Source of the DNA: Pseudomonadota bacterium
GTDB lineage: Bacteria; Chloroflexota; UBA6077; JAJPGT01
Length of the DNA: 64,000 nucleotides
Assembly (NCBI GenBank): GCA_021325655.1
Contig: JAJPGT010000088.1
Span: forward strand, 62,001 to 126,000
Direction: 5' to 3'
Part shown: positions 1 to 8,793 of the stretch, piece by piece
How the letters are laid out: each line of letters starts with the position of its first letter
Numbering within the stretch: position 1 is the stretch's first letter
Translations under genes and position numbers: made by a program
The notes under the pieces: model-generated
What the model was told of the DNA's origin: nothing
The model's input: only the letters and a program-made list of their open reading frames with translations
The model's database searches: none

Positions 1-283
1 TGGCCGCGACGGCGCCGGCCGCAGCCACGGTCGACAGCAGCACCAGGCTGGCGTTGGGGTCGTGGACGACCAGGTCGATCAGCTTGGCGGCGGCGACATA
101 CAGCGGGTAGCCCGGCGGGTGCGGGTGGTGGTGGGCCACGTTGTAGTAGTCGCGCAGGGCGAAGGCGTAGTTCGCCGAGTCGTACGAGTACAGCGTCCGC
201 ATCCGGAACGGCAGCCGCAGCAGCAGCGCGATCAGCCCGAGTGCGCCCGCCGTCGCCAGCGAAGAGCGGAGCCCGAGCTTCAC
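1..283 (-). CDS. GT-C type membrane glycosyltransferase-like protein, N-terminal fragment
   Basis: From a GTG at 283 the frame runs open to the window edge (94 codons), so only the N-terminus is visible. A hydrophobic helix lies at about residues 8-25, followed by a polar loop with YDSANY and then HHHPHPPGYPLYV. An acidic residue after the first helix and a downstream HPPGYPLY are characteristic of the DUF2723/protein O-mannosyltransferase-like GT-C families, which move sugars from polyprenyl-phosphate carriers on the outer face of the membrane. The GTG overlaps the TGA of the preceding glycosyltransferase by four bases (GTGA), so the two are probably translationally coupled. The family call rests on this short fragment only. 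Confidence 0.6.
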   Translation of the reverse strand, partial: MKLGLRSSLATAGALGLIALLLRLPFRMRTLYSYDSANYAFALRDYYNVAHHHPHPPGYPLYVAAAKLIDLVVHDPNASLVLLSTVAAAGAVAA

Positions 284-1401
284 CGTGGCCGGGCGGGGCG
301 GAAGTCCTGCCGCTGGTGCTCGGCCCAGGCGGAGCGGACGAAGTCCGCGAGCTGCTGGCGGAAGACGCTACGATCGAATCGCCGTGCGTGGGCGCGGATC
401 CGCTCGGAGTCCAGGGCAAGGCACTCCAGCCGGCGCACCGCGGCGGCGAGGGCCTCGGGCGTCTGCTCCCAGAACAGAACTCCGGTCTCGCCATCCAGCA
501 CAGTGTCGAGCGCCCCGCCCGCGGCGTAGGCCACCACCGGCCGGCCGGCCGCCTGCGCCTCCACGGGCGCGATTCCGAAATCCTCTTCGCCGGGGAACAG
601 GAAGCCACGGCAGCCGAGGTAGAGCTGCTCGAGCTCGGCGTCGCTGACCTTGCCGAGGAACTCGACGTTGCGCGCCGCGCGGCTTTGCAGGGCCGCCCGA
701 TCGCGCCCATCGCCAACGATCTTCAGCGGCAGCCCGAGCCGGTTGAATGCATCTACCGCCAGGTCGATCCGCTTGTAGGGGATCAGCCGCGAGACGACCA
801 GGTAGTAGTCACCCGGCGGACAGGTGTGCGAGAAGACGTCGGTCCGCACGGGTGGGTAGATCACGATGGACTCCCGCCGATAGTACTTCCGAATCCGCGC
901 CGCCACGGTGCGCGAGATTGCGATGAAGTGGTCCACCGTGTTCGAGACAGTGACGTCCCAGGCACGCAGCGAAGAGATGATCGGCGGCAGGCCCAGGCGG
1001 GGCAGGCGTCCCAGTCGCTCCCGCTCAACATAGCCACGGTAGTCCCAGACCCAGCGCATCGGGGTGAGACAGTAGCAGATGTGCAGGGTGTGCGGCCCGG
1101 TCTTCACCCCTTTGCAGAAAGCGGAGGAGTTGCTCAGCACGACGTCGAACTCGTCCAGCTCGAACGACTCGAACGCGAGCGGGTACAGCGCCAGGTACGG
1201 CTGGTGGTGCTTCAGGATACCGGGCAGCCGCTGCATGAACGAGGTGCGGATGTCCATACCGCGGAACGCGGCCGGCATCGCGTCGCGGTCGTAGATGGAG
1301 GTGAAGATCGGCGCCTGCGGGAAGAGCTGGTGCAGCTCCTCCAGCACCCGTTCGGCGCCTCCATACTGATTCAGGTAATCGTGGACAAGCGCGACTTTCA
1401 C
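280..1401 (-). CDS. Glycosyltransferase family 4 (GT-B fold)
   Basis: A 373-residue protein, normal length for GT4 enzymes, which move a sugar from an NDP- or GDP-sugar to a growing glycan in the cytoplasm. The N-terminus MKVALVHDYLNQYGGAER is the GT4 opening strand with its glycine-rich donor loop. The C-terminal half shows VVSRLIPYKRIDLAV and KIVGDGRDR, then the nucleotide-sugar E-x7-E region FPGEEDFGIAPVEAQAAG at about residues 270-290. The pattern resembles mannosyltransferases of the WbaZ type, but the substrate cannot be read from sequence. It lies 102 bases downstream of the initiating sugar transferase on the same strand and overlaps the next gene by four bases, so it probably belongs to an exopolysaccharide or wall-glycan assembly unit. 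Confidence 0.85.
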   Translation of the reverse strand: MKVALVHDYLNQYGGAERVLEELHQLFPQAPIFTSIYDRDAMPAAFRGMDIRTSFMQRLPGILKHHQPYLALYPLAFESFELDEFDVVLSNSSAFCKGVKTGPHTLHICYCLTPMRWVWDYRGYVERERLGRLPRLGLPPIISSLRAWDVTVSNTVDHFIAISRTVAARIRKYYRRESIVIYPPVRTDVFSHTCPPGDYYLVVSRLIPYKRIDLAVDAFNRLGLPLKIVGDGRDRAALQSRAARNVEFLGKVSDAELEQLYLGCRGFLFPGEEDFGIAPVEAQAAGRPVVAYAAGGALDTVLDGETGVLFWEQTPEALAAAVRRLECLALDSERIRAHARRFDRSVFRQQLADFVRSAWAEHQRQDFRPARPR

Positions 1402-1503
1402 CGGTGCCTCTCACCGCTTACGCGCCAGCGCACCGTGGCTACGGCGCGCGCACCAGGCCCTTAGCCCGCCAGACACGGCGTGATGGCGCGTCTCGGCACG
1501 TCG

Positions 1504-3018
1504 TCAGAAGGCGCCCCGGGCGAGCAGGACCGCTGGCAACGTCTTGAGCAGGATCCGCAGGTCCAGCCCGAGCGACCACGTCTCGATGTAGTAAATGTCC
1601 AGCAGCACCATCTCGTCGAACGACAGCTCGCTCCGGCCGCTCACCTGCCACAGCCCGGTCAGCCCGGGCGGCACCTCCAGGCGCTTCAGGTGCCACGGCT
1701 CGTACTGCGCTACTTCCGCCGGGATGGGCGGGCGCGGGCCGACCAGGCTCATCTCCCCCTTGAGCACGTTGACGAGCTGCGGCAGTTCATCCAGGCTCAG
1801 CCGGCGCAGCCAGCGGCCGACGCGCGTCACCCGCGGGTCTGTCTTCATCTTGAACAGCGGTCCGTCCGCTTCGTTGTAGCGGAGCAGGTGCTGCAGCTCC
1901 TTGTCGGCGTTGTGGCGCATCGAGCGGAACTTGTACACCTCGAACAGCGCTCCGCCCTTGCCGACGCGCTTCTGGCGGAAGATGATCGGCCCGGGCGAAT
2001 CGAGCTTGATCGCCAGGGCCATGAGCGCCATCGGGATCGCGAACACCAGCAGCAGCAGGGCAGAGAGCGTCACGTCCAGGGCACGCTTGAGCAGCAGGTC
2101 CGTGCCGCGAATCCCCTCCGCGCGCAGGCCGAGGAGCGGGATGCCGACAACGGTATTGACGTCGATCTTGCCGATGCTCATCTGGTACAGGTCAGGGACG
2201 ACCTTGAAGGTGAGCCCATCGCGGCGGCAGTGCTCCACGATCTGCATCACCCGTTCGTGCGAGGCGGAGGGCAGCGCGACGATCACCTGATCCACGCCGT
2301 GCTCGCTGACCACCCGGGCAATCTCGTCCGGGCGGCCCAGGCACAAGAAGCGCCCGAACGCGGAGCCGGGCCGATCGCCGAGATAGCCGACCACCGAGTA
2401 GCCGAGGTGCGGCTGGTTGACCAGGCTTTGCAGGATCATCCGCGCCAGGCTGCTCTCTCCAACGACGAGGACGCGCTCGTTGCCAATCCCCCGACGATGC
2501 AGCCAGCCGAGGAACAGGATGAACGCCTGCCGGCCGAGCATGACACAGAGCGTCGTCAGCGGCCAGGCAAAGATGAACGTCAATCGGGACTCTGCCGGGT
2601 AGCGGCTGCCGACGGTAAAGGCGAAGACGAGCATCACTGCGACGCCGCTCCAGGCGAGGATCGCGGACAGCTCGGAGACACCCGGCTCGACACGGGGCAG
2701 GCGGTACAGCCCTTTGAGGTGGAAGATGGTGACGAGCGAGACGACCAGCAGCGCCTGGAGCGGAACGTAGGTGCGGAACGGGACGTAGTTGACCGGATCG
2801 ACGTCGCCACCCCACTGGGCCTGATAACGGAGATACCAGGCACAGTAGAACGCGGTGGCGATGGCGACCACGTCGGTGACGAGCAGCGCCAGGTAGGTCG
2901 CCCAGGTCAGGGCGCGACTGCGGCGACTCCGTCGGACCAGCCCGGTCTCCAGGGGCGCCTCAGGACGGGGTCGGGGCTCGGAGACGACCAGGGAGCCGCT
3001 CACCGGATCGACATCCAC
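1504..3018 (-). CDS. Undecaprenyl-phosphate sugar-1-phosphate transferase (WcaJ/WbaP-type)
   Basis: A 504-residue polyisoprenyl-phosphate hexose-1-phosphate transferase, the enzyme that starts a glycan on the lipid carrier. Several membrane helices occupy about residues 35-165, followed by a Rossmann-like CoA_binding_3 domain ([15 protein letters not shown]) at about 180-280. The C-terminal Bac_transf domain begins with a re-entrant helix near [19 protein letters not shown] and carries the catalytic KFRSMR segment, LSLDELPQL and MSLVGPRPP. Length and order match WcaJ/CpsE proteins. The two neighbouring GT4 enzymes probably extend the repeat unit it starts. The sugar, glucose or galactose, cannot be decided here. 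Confidence 0.93.
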   Translation of the reverse strand: MDVDPVSGSLVVSEPRPRPEAPLETGLVRRSRRSRALTWATYLALLVTDVVAIATAFYCAWYLRYQAQWGGDVDPVNYVPFRTYVPLQALLVVSLVTIFHLKGLYRLPRVEPGVSELSAILAWSGVAVMLVFAFTVGSRYPAESRLTFIFAWPLTTLCVMLGRQAFILFLGWLHRRGIGNERVLVVGESSLARMILQSLVNQPHLGYSVVGYLGDRPGSAFGRFLCLGRPDEIARVVSEHGVDQVIVALPSASHERVMQIVEHCRRDGLTFKVVPDLYQMSIGKIDVNTVVGIPLLGLRAEGIRGTDLLLKRALDVTLSALLLLVFAIPMALMALAIKLDSPGPIIFRQKRVGKGGALFEVYKFRSMRHNADKELQHLLRYNEADGPLFKMKTDPRVTRVGRWLRRLSLDELPQLVNVLKGEMSLVGPRPPIPAEVAQYEPWHLKRLEVPPGLTGLWQVSGRSELSFDEMVLLDIYYIETWSLGLDLRILLKTLPAVLLARGAF

Positions 3019-3040
3019 GTATCGAATACCGCCACTTCCC

Positions 3041-4192
3041 TCATCGTGCCTGGGCAGCCGGCGTGAGTGAGCGATAGAGGTGAAGCATTTCCCGGGCCAT
3101 CCGCCCCCAGGTGAAGCGGCGGGCCCGCTCCTGGCCCAGCTGGCTCATGCTCGCGTGGCGGTCGGGATCGGTCAGAACCGCGGCGATGGCGTGGGCCATC
3201 GCCTGCGGGTCCTCGGGGTTCGCCAGCAGCCCCGCTGTCCCGACCACCTCTGGCAGCGAGGCGCGGTCCGACGTGATTACCGGTACGCCACACGCCATGG
3301 CTTCCAGCGGCGGCAGGCCGAATCCTTCGTACAGACTCGGGTAGACGAAGACGTCGGCCGCATTGTACCAGAGTGCCTGTTCGGCCGGGTCCACGTAGCC
3401 CGGGAATACAATCTCGTCACGAAGGCCGAGCTGCTCGACCAGGCCGAACAGCGGGCTGGTCTGCCAGCCCGTCCCACCCGCGATCACCAGCCGCTGCGGC
3501 AGGTCCCAGCCCCGCCGCAGTGCCGCGTAGGCCCGCACCAGGCCGAGCGCGTTCTTGCGTGGCTCCAGCGTCCCGAGGAAGAGGATGAAGCGGGCCGGCA
3601 GCCCCAGGCGCTCGCGGAACGCCTCGACCTGCTGTCTGGGCAGCGGCCGGAACGCGGGATCCACGCCCGGATAGGCGACGCTCACCCGGTCGGCTGGAAC
3701 GTTCAGCAGGCGCACGACCTCCGCCTTACCGTGCTCCGAGATGGTGACCACCCGGCTGGCGCGCCGGGCGCTCAGCCGGGTCAGCAGCGTCTTGTAGAGC
3801 CGGTTGCCGCGGTTGAACAGCTCCGGGAAGCGCAGAAACGACAGGTCATAGATGGTGAGCAGCGCGGGCCCGCGCCAGGCGAGCGGCAACGCATAGCTCA
3901 AGGAGTGGTGCAGGTCGGCGCGCAACCGGCGCAGCTCCAGCGGCTGCAGCGTCTGCTCCCAGATAATCCGTGCCAGAGGACGCTCGGTGGGCAGCCGGCT
4001 CGGGTGGAGCGCGAAGGCGGGCGTGGGCGCCAGGTCATCGCCGGGGGGCAGCATGGGGACGAACACGTCGAAGCGATCCGGCCCGGCCAGGCAGCGGAGC
4101 TCCGCCAGCAGGTGGTAGATCACCCGACTGATCCCGCCGCGGCGATAGCTGCGGCTGAAGGAAAGCAACTGGGCGTTGAGAGCGACGCGCAC
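3041..4192 (-). CDS. Glycosyltransferase family 4 (mannosyltransferase-like)
   Basis: The frame is open further upstream, but homology-like sequence begins at a GTG at 4192 (VRVALNAQLLSFSRSYRRGG). The extra upstream part would overlap the divergent plus-strand gene. From this start the protein has 383 residues. Features are RRGGISRVIYHLL near the N-terminus, FLGTLEPRKN at the start of the donor domain, and the E-x7-E stretch YEGFGLPPLEAMACGVPVI near residue 290. It resembles GT4 mannosyltransferases such as those in O-antigen clusters. It ends 22 bases before the initiating sugar transferase, consistent with one glycan operon. Confidence 0.85.
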   Translation of the reverse strand: MRVALNAQLLSFSRSYRRGGISRVIYHLLAELRCLAGPDRFDVFVPMLPPGDDLAPTPAFALHPSRLPTERPLARIIWEQTLQPLELRRLRADLHHSLSYALPLAWRGPALLTIYDLSFLRFPELFNRGNRLYKTLLTRLSARRASRVVTISEHGKAEVVRLLNVPADRVSVAYPGVDPAFRPLPRQQVEAFRERLGLPARFILFLGTLEPRKNALGLVRAYAALRRGWDLPQRLVIAGGTGWQTSPLFGLVEQLGLRDEIVFPGYVDPAEQALWYNAADVFVYPSLYEGFGLPPLEAMACGVPVITSDRASLPEVVGTAGLLANPEDPQAMAHAIAAVLTDPDRHASMSQLGQERARRFTWGRMAREMLHLYRSLTPAAQAR

Positions 4193-4240
4193 GCCGCAGT
4201 CTACTGAATTCCCGGTCGGACTGCCCGCTCCCGCGGTCGC

Positions 4241-5221
4241 TTGCGTCACCAGCCGGCGGCTCCTCATAATCCCACAACTTCCCCACCCTCCCGGAGGCCG
4301 ATCACGACCGAGACCGCCGCGCTGCGCCGCACCGTGGTGTGGCGGCCGCGACCTTCGTCTGGTGGACGTGTCGGCATTGCCCTGGCCAGCGCCGCGGCCG
4401 TCCTGGCCTGCCTGGCGCTGGCGCTGGGGCTGACCAGCGAGCCAGGGCCATTCGCGTTCGTCGAGCTCGTGGTCGCCATTGTGGCACTGGCCGCCTGGGC
4501 CATCTTTGCGCTCTGGACCTATGGCTTCTCCACGCTCCGCTATACGCTCACCCCGAACGCGCTGGTGATCCGCTGGCTCGGCGGCGACGATATCATCCCA
4601 CTGGAACGGGTTGACGGCATCTACTCGGGCCAGCGCATCGGCCCGGTGCGGGGCGTTCGCGGCTTGACCTGGCCCGGCTACGTCGTCGGCTTCAAGGTCC
4701 AGAACGGGATGCCGGTTTCGTTCTTCGCCACGACCGAGGATCCGGCGGCGCTGACGCTGATCGTTCTCGACCAGCGCATCTACGCCATCTCCCCGGACGA
4801 TGGCCCGGCGTTTCGGCAGGAGCTGATCCGCCGGATCGAACAAGCGACGTCGACGCTGCCAACACCCCGCCAGGGGATGCTGCGCCGAGTCGCCGCGACG
4901 CTCATGGACCCCGCCAGCCTGCTGCTACTCGGGATCAGCCTGGCGCTGGCGCTGGCAGTCCTGGGCCTCTACATGCTGCGGATCGCCAGCCTGCCGGCGG
5001 AGACCGCGCTGCACTTCGCCGCGGACGGCACTCCCGACGTCACAGGCCCGCGCGCCAACCTGGCCCGCTTGCCGCTGCTGGGCCTGGCTGGCTGGCTCGG
5101 CAGCACGCTGGTGGGACTCGGTCTGGCTCGCTCCGATCGGGCCCTGGCACGGCTGCTCTGGTTCGGCAGCGCCGCCGCGGAGTTGGTGCTCGTCATCGCG
5201 GCGCTGCGTCTCCTCACGTAG
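4241..5221 (+). CDS. Membrane protein with bacterial PH-like domain
   Basis: Up to 326 residues. Two hydrophobic helices at about residues 45-90 precede a soluble segment (about 95-205) that reads like a bacterial PH domain (YTLTPNALVIRW, then IPLERVDGIYSGQR). Three further hydrophobic stretches follow, with LHFAADGTPDVTGPR between the first two, a motif recalling DUF1648-type proteins. The start is uncertain: the longest frame opens with TTG at 4241 without a ribosome-binding site, a GGAGG sits at 4293-4297, and paired GTG codons follow at 4334 and 4337. It is divergent from the glycosyltransferase at 4192 with only 48 bases between. Role unknown; a membrane-anchored signalling or envelope-sensing role is a guess. 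Confidence 0.6.
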   Translation: MRHQPAAPHNPTTSPPSRRPITTETAALRRTVVWRPRPSSGGRVGIALASAAAVLACLALALGLTSEPGPFAFVELVVAIVALAAWAIFALWTYGFSTLRYTLTPNALVIRWLGGDDIIPLERVDGIYSGQRIGPVRGVRGLTWPGYVVGFKVQNGMPVSFFATTEDPAALTLIVLDQRIYAISPDDGPAFRQELIRRIEQATSTLPTPRQGMLRRVAATLMDPASLLLLGISLALALAVLGLYMLRIASLPAETALHFAADGTPDVTGPRANLARLPLLGLAGWLGSTLVGLGLARSDRALARLLWFGSAAAELVLVIAALRLLT

Positions 5222-5239
5222 CCCGGCGAGGAGGCCGCG

Positions 5240-5533
5240 ATGAGGAACACGGGCCAGAAGGCAGGCTACGCCTGGCTGGTCCGCCTCATCCGGGTACTCG
5301 AGGACGCTGCTCCGTATGTAACCGAGGAGATGATCGCCGCGGCTGCTGCCCGCCGGGCGCCCGACCTCGATGCTACGGCGCTACGGGCGCTCCTCGACCA
5401 GGCGGTGCGGGACGGGACACTGTTCCGCGACGCCCGCACCCGCTACGAGCGGGAGACGGATAGCTTCCACGACACACACTTGTATCGGGTGAACCGACGC
5501 CTGCGTGCCGCGCCCGGTGGCCCGCGGGCATAG
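5240..5533 (+). CDS. Small conserved-looking protein of unknown function
   Basis: A 97-residue soluble protein preceded by GAGGAGG seven bases before the ATG, so translation is well supported. It begins 18 bases after the PH-domain protein and is probably co-transcribed. The sequence is alpha-helical, with TEEMIAAAAARRAPDLDATALRALLDQAV followed by LFRDARTRYERE, reminiscent of a winged-helix or effector-binding fold. No catalytic motif is visible and I do not recognise the family. It converges on the LCP gene to its right. Confidence 0.6.
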   Translation: MRNTGQKAGYAWLVRLIRVLEDAAPYVTEEMIAAAAARRAPDLDATALRALLDQAVRDGTLFRDARTRYERETDSFHDTHLYRVNRRLRAAPGGPRA

Positions 5534-5598
5534 GCTTCCGCTCGCTCGGAGCAGCCGCCGCGTGTCGCCGGGCATCGCCGAGCAGGGCACGATCTGCC

Positions 5599-7017
5599 TT
5601 ACCGTGCCCCGGGGAGCGTGAAGCCGCCGGCCACGATCAGCCGCAGGTCCGCGTCGGCGTCCGGTGTCGGCTCGTCGCGGACCGCGCTGGCCGGCAGCCC
5701 GAGCCGCTGGGCCAGCAAAACCCCGCTGCTGTGGCGGGACCCGAGCACCACGATCTCCGTCTGCTGGTAGTCGGTGCGGTCGGCCGGGGCGACGCGAGCG
5801 ATCTCATAGTCTCGGCGGAGCGCATCGGCGGTGCGGGCGGCGAGCCCCTGAACAGTCGAGCCGTTGAGTACCTCCAGCCGAGGCGGCTCGGGCTCCTGCC
5901 CTGCCTGGACACGCGCCAGCACCCGCTCGATCGCGGCGCGATTGGGCGCGAGCAGGTTGGCCCCATCCGGTCCGATGAATGGGTCGGCGTAGCGGACGTC
6001 AAACACTACCGAGCTGACTTTGCTCGGATCCAGGTCCTGCGCCAGACGGGCCAGGCCGATGATCTGGCTGGTGCTCAGGTCCGTGGCCACGGTGGATTGC
6101 GCCTGGCTCACCAGCGCCGGCACCCTGGGCAGCATGTGCAACGTCATGGCCCGATCGCGCATCGCCAGCAGCACCCGTTGCTGGCGATGCGCCCGCCCGA
6201 AGTCGTTCTCGCTGTGCCGCGACCGCGCATACTCCAGTGCTGTCTGGCCGTCCATGAGCTGCGGGCCGGCGGGGATGTAGATGCGCTTGTAGCCGTAGTC
6301 CTCGGTGGGATACTCGTCGTCCTTAATCGGCCGTTCAACGTCGACGACCACTCCGCCGAGGGTATCCACGATCTTGCGGAAGCCGTCGAAATCGATTCGG
6401 GCCCAGTAGTCGATGTGCAGCCCGAAGTTCGCCTCCAGGGTCTTCACCGTCAGCTCCGGGCCACCGACGGCGTGGGCAACGTTGATCCGCTGCTGCCCGT
6501 AGCCCGGGATGGATACCCAGAGATCGCGCGGGAACGACAGCATCACCGCCGAGTGCTGCACCGGATCGAGGCTCACGACGATGATCGTGTCAGTCCGCGT
6601 CCCTTCGACTGGCTCGTCCGGGCGCTTGTCGATCCCCAGCAGCAGGATGTTGACCCGCTCGGTGCCGCTCCAGGCCGGCAGTGGGTTGAGGTCCAGGCTG
6701 GGCAAGCTGGGAACGCTGGGGAGCTGCGGCGCGCTGGCGCGCACTCGGGAGGTGATCTCCTGGGGAAGACTGCTGATCGACTTCGTGATCGAGGGCTGTG
6801 GCGCGGGCGCTGCCTGGAGTGTTTCCCCCACCGCGACCGGCCGGGCGATCAGGACCTGGAGGTTGCGCAGGAAGACGAGTCCGAACAGGACGCCGCCGAG
6901 GGTGAACAGCCCCAGGATCAGCGAGAGCCAGACCATGGGCAGCGCTGGGGCGGGCGTGGCAGGAGCGAGGTCCTCCGGCTCCGAGCCGGGCTCGAACTGG
7001 TCCAACACGAGCTCCAA
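5599..7017 (-). CDS. LytR-CpsA-Psr (LCP) family wall-glycopolymer ligase
   Basis: About 472 residues. A single membrane anchor (MVWLSLILGLFTLGGVLFGL, about residues 28-50) leads to an extracytoplasmic LCP domain: ILLLGIDKRP, RTDTIIVVSLD, MLSFPRDLWV, INVAHAVGG and the arginine-rich YARSRHSENDFGRAHRQQRV. A C-terminal LytR_C domain follows (RLEVLNGSTVQGLAARTADALR, about 375-465). LCP enzymes attach lipid-linked glycopolymers to peptidoglycan, which fits the glycan genes nearby. The start is TTG at 7017 or TTG at 7005; GGAG lies just upstream of the latter. A TATAAT -10 box lies at 7035-7040, between this gene and the aro operon. Confidence 0.92.
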   Translation of the reverse strand: MELVLDQFEPGSEPEDLAPATPAPALPMVWLSLILGLFTLGGVLFGLVFLRNLQVLIARPVAVGETLQAAPAPQPSITKSISSLPQEITSRVRASAPQLPSVPSLPSLDLNPLPAWSGTERVNILLLGIDKRPDEPVEGTRTDTIIVVSLDPVQHSAVMLSFPRDLWVSIPGYGQQRINVAHAVGGPELTVKTLEANFGLHIDYWARIDFDGFRKIVDTLGGVVVDVERPIKDDEYPTEDYGYKRIYIPAGPQLMDGQTALEYARSRHSENDFGRAHRQQRVLLAMRDRAMTLHMLPRVPALVSQAQSTVATDLSTSQIIGLARLAQDLDPSKVSSVVFDVRYADPFIGPDGANLLAPNRAAIERVLARVQAGQEPEPPRLEVLNGSTVQGLAARTADALRRDYEIARVAPADRTDYQQTEIVVLGSRHSSGVLLAQRLGLPASAVRDEPTPDADADLRLIVAGGFTLPGAR

Positions 7018-7034
7018 CCAGGAAGGGCTCGGCG

Positions 7035-7040
7035 ATTATA
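7035..7040 (-). promoter_or_regulatory. Probable -10 element of the LCP gene
   Basis: A perfect TATAAT on the minus strand, 18 bases before the first TTG of the LCP gene, lies in the 99-base gap after aroKB. No clear -35 hexamer sits 16-18 bases upstream, so strength is uncertain. It suggests the LCP gene is not simply the last gene of the aro operon. Confidence 0.45.
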
Positions 7041-7116
7041 GCGGGACAGCGGGGGACCAGGCCGGCTCGCCCGGCAGAGCCGCGTCACAGTCACGGCCGC
7101 GCCGCGGCCCAATGGG

Positions 7117-8793
7117 TCACTGCTCGGCGCCCACAGCCATCCGCAGCGCCATCTCGACTAGCGCCTCCGGCACGTCGTCGCGGACCACCGCGTGGCCGAT
7201 GCGCTCCAGCAGCACCCAGCGCAGCCGCGCCTGCCGCGCCTTCTTATCCCGTCGCAGCGGCTCCCACAGCGCCGCTGGATCCAGCCCACTAGCGGTGAGC
7301 GGCAGCCCCAGCCGCTGCAACAGGGCGTCCTGCCGCTCGGCATCGTGTCTGGCAAGCAGGCCGAGCTCGACCGCGATCCGCGCCGCGGCGGACATCCCGA
7401 TCGCCACCGCTTCCCCGTGGAGCAACCGCTCGTACCCGGTCGCCGCTTCGAGGGCGTGCCCGATCGTGTGGCCGTAGTTCAGCAGCATTCGCTGCCCGGT
7501 CTCGCGTTCGTCCTCGGCGACGATCAGGGCTTTCAGCTCGACGCTGCGAGCGATCGCCTGCGCCACCAGGGCCGGCTCCAGCCCCAGCAGGCCGGCGGGA
7601 TTCGCCTCGAGCTGAGCAAATAGCGCCGCGTCGAGGATGAGCCCCATCTTGACCACCTCCGCCCAGCCGGCGGTGAGCTCGCGGCACGGCAAGGTCTGCA
7701 GGAATGTGGTATCCGCGACGATCAGTCGGGGCTGGTAGAACGCGCCGATCAGGTTCTTGCCCAGACGGTGGTTGATTCCCACCTTGCCGCCGATGCTGGA
7801 ATCGACCATCGCCAGCAACGTCGTCGGCACCTGGACCAGCGGTACGCCACGCAGATAGGTGGCGGCGACGAAGCCGCCGACGTCTCCAACGACTCCTCCC
7901 CCGAGCGCCACGATGGCATCACCCCGCTCGGCCCGCTGCTCGATCAGCCAGTCGTAGGCGCGCGCGGCGGAGTCCAGCGTCTTGGCGGCCTCGCCGGTCG
8001 GAAGCGCCAGCAGCGCCGCCGCCCGGCCCGCCCGCCGTAGCACCTCCAGCAGCCGCTCACCGTGGACACGGGCGACGACCTCATCGGTGATGACGTGCAC
8101 CCGCCTGCCGAGCCGGACCTCGTCCAGGTAGCGTCCGAGCTGATCCAGCACGCCCGGACCGACCACGGACAGGTATTCCGCCGCGCCGGCAGCGAAGCGC
8201 CTGGCCAGTGGCGTGCCCGCGGGCGCGCCCAGCCGGCCGTAGCGCCGGACGAGCGCCTCCAGGTGCTCGACAACCTCGTCCGGGCTCAGCTCGTCGGTCC
8301 GTACCACCTCGTGCGCCGCCAGGCGGTAGATCGCCTCGCGCTCGGCCTTCAGCGCCCGGATACGCACCAGCGGGTCGGCTGCCTCCAGCAGCGGCCGCCG
8401 CTCGCCCCGGCGCGACTGGGAGAGCCGCTGGTGGATCGTCTCCGGCGCCGCATCGAGCAGGATAACCAGGTTGTCGCGCCGCAGCACCTCGCGGCTGCGT
8501 GGGTTGATCACCGCGCCGCCGCCGGTGGCGATCACCTGGTGGCTGCGCCCGCAGGCACGCTCCACCTCCCGCTGCTCGAGCGCTCGGAACGCGGCTTCGC
8601 CGGAGGTCGCGAAGATGGCGTGGATCGGCCGACCTTCGCGGCGGACGATCTCGCTGTCCAGGTCGACGTGCCGCCAGCCAAGCCGCCGGGCGAGCCGCCG
8701 AGCCACCACGGACTTGCCGGTCCCACTGAAGCCGATCAGGACGATGTTTCGCACGCGGTTCGGCGCCGACATGCTGGTCTCGACGGCGTTCAC
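7117..8793 (-). CDS. aroKB: Bifunctional shikimate kinase / 3-dehydroquinate synthase
   Basis: A 558-residue fusion. Residues about 15-180 are shikimate kinase: Walker A GFSGTGKS at 21-28, VDLDSEIVRREG and ATGGGAV. From about 195 on is 3-dehydroquinate synthase, with GEAAKTLDSA, the NAD-binding GGGVVGDVGGFVAATYLRG, DSSIGGKVGINH, WAEVVKMGLI, and metal ligands in NYGHTIGHALE and HGEAVAIGM. One polypeptide therefore performs two separated shikimate-pathway steps, closing DAHP to dehydroquinate and phosphorylating shikimate. The kinase-first fusion is known in other thermophiles such as Thermotoga. The GTG start at 8793 shares GTGA with the aroC stop. It is the last gene of the aro operon. Confidence 0.95.
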   Translation of the reverse strand: MNAVETSMSAPNRVRNIVLIGFSGTGKSVVARRLARRLGWRHVDLDSEIVRREGRPIHAIFATSGEAAFRALEQREVERACGRSHQVIATGGGAVINPRSREVLRRDNLVILLDAAPETIHQRLSQSRRGERRPLLEAADPLVRIRALKAEREAIYRLAAHEVVRTDELSPDEVVEHLEALVRRYGRLGAPAGTPLARRFAAGAAEYLSVVGPGVLDQLGRYLDEVRLGRRVHVITDEVVARVHGERLLEVLRRAGRAAALLALPTGEAAKTLDSAARAYDWLIEQRAERGDAIVALGGGVVGDVGGFVAATYLRGVPLVQVPTTLLAMVDSSIGGKVGINHRLGKNLIGAFYQPRLIVADTTFLQTLPCRELTAGWAEVVKMGLILDAALFAQLEANPAGLLGLEPALVAQAIARSVELKALIVAEDERETGQRMLLNYGHTIGHALEAATGYERLLHGEAVAIGMSAAARIAVELGLLARHDAERQDALLQRLGLPLTASGLDPAALWEPLRRDKKARQARLRWVLLERIGHAVVRDDVPEALVEMALRMAVGAEQ

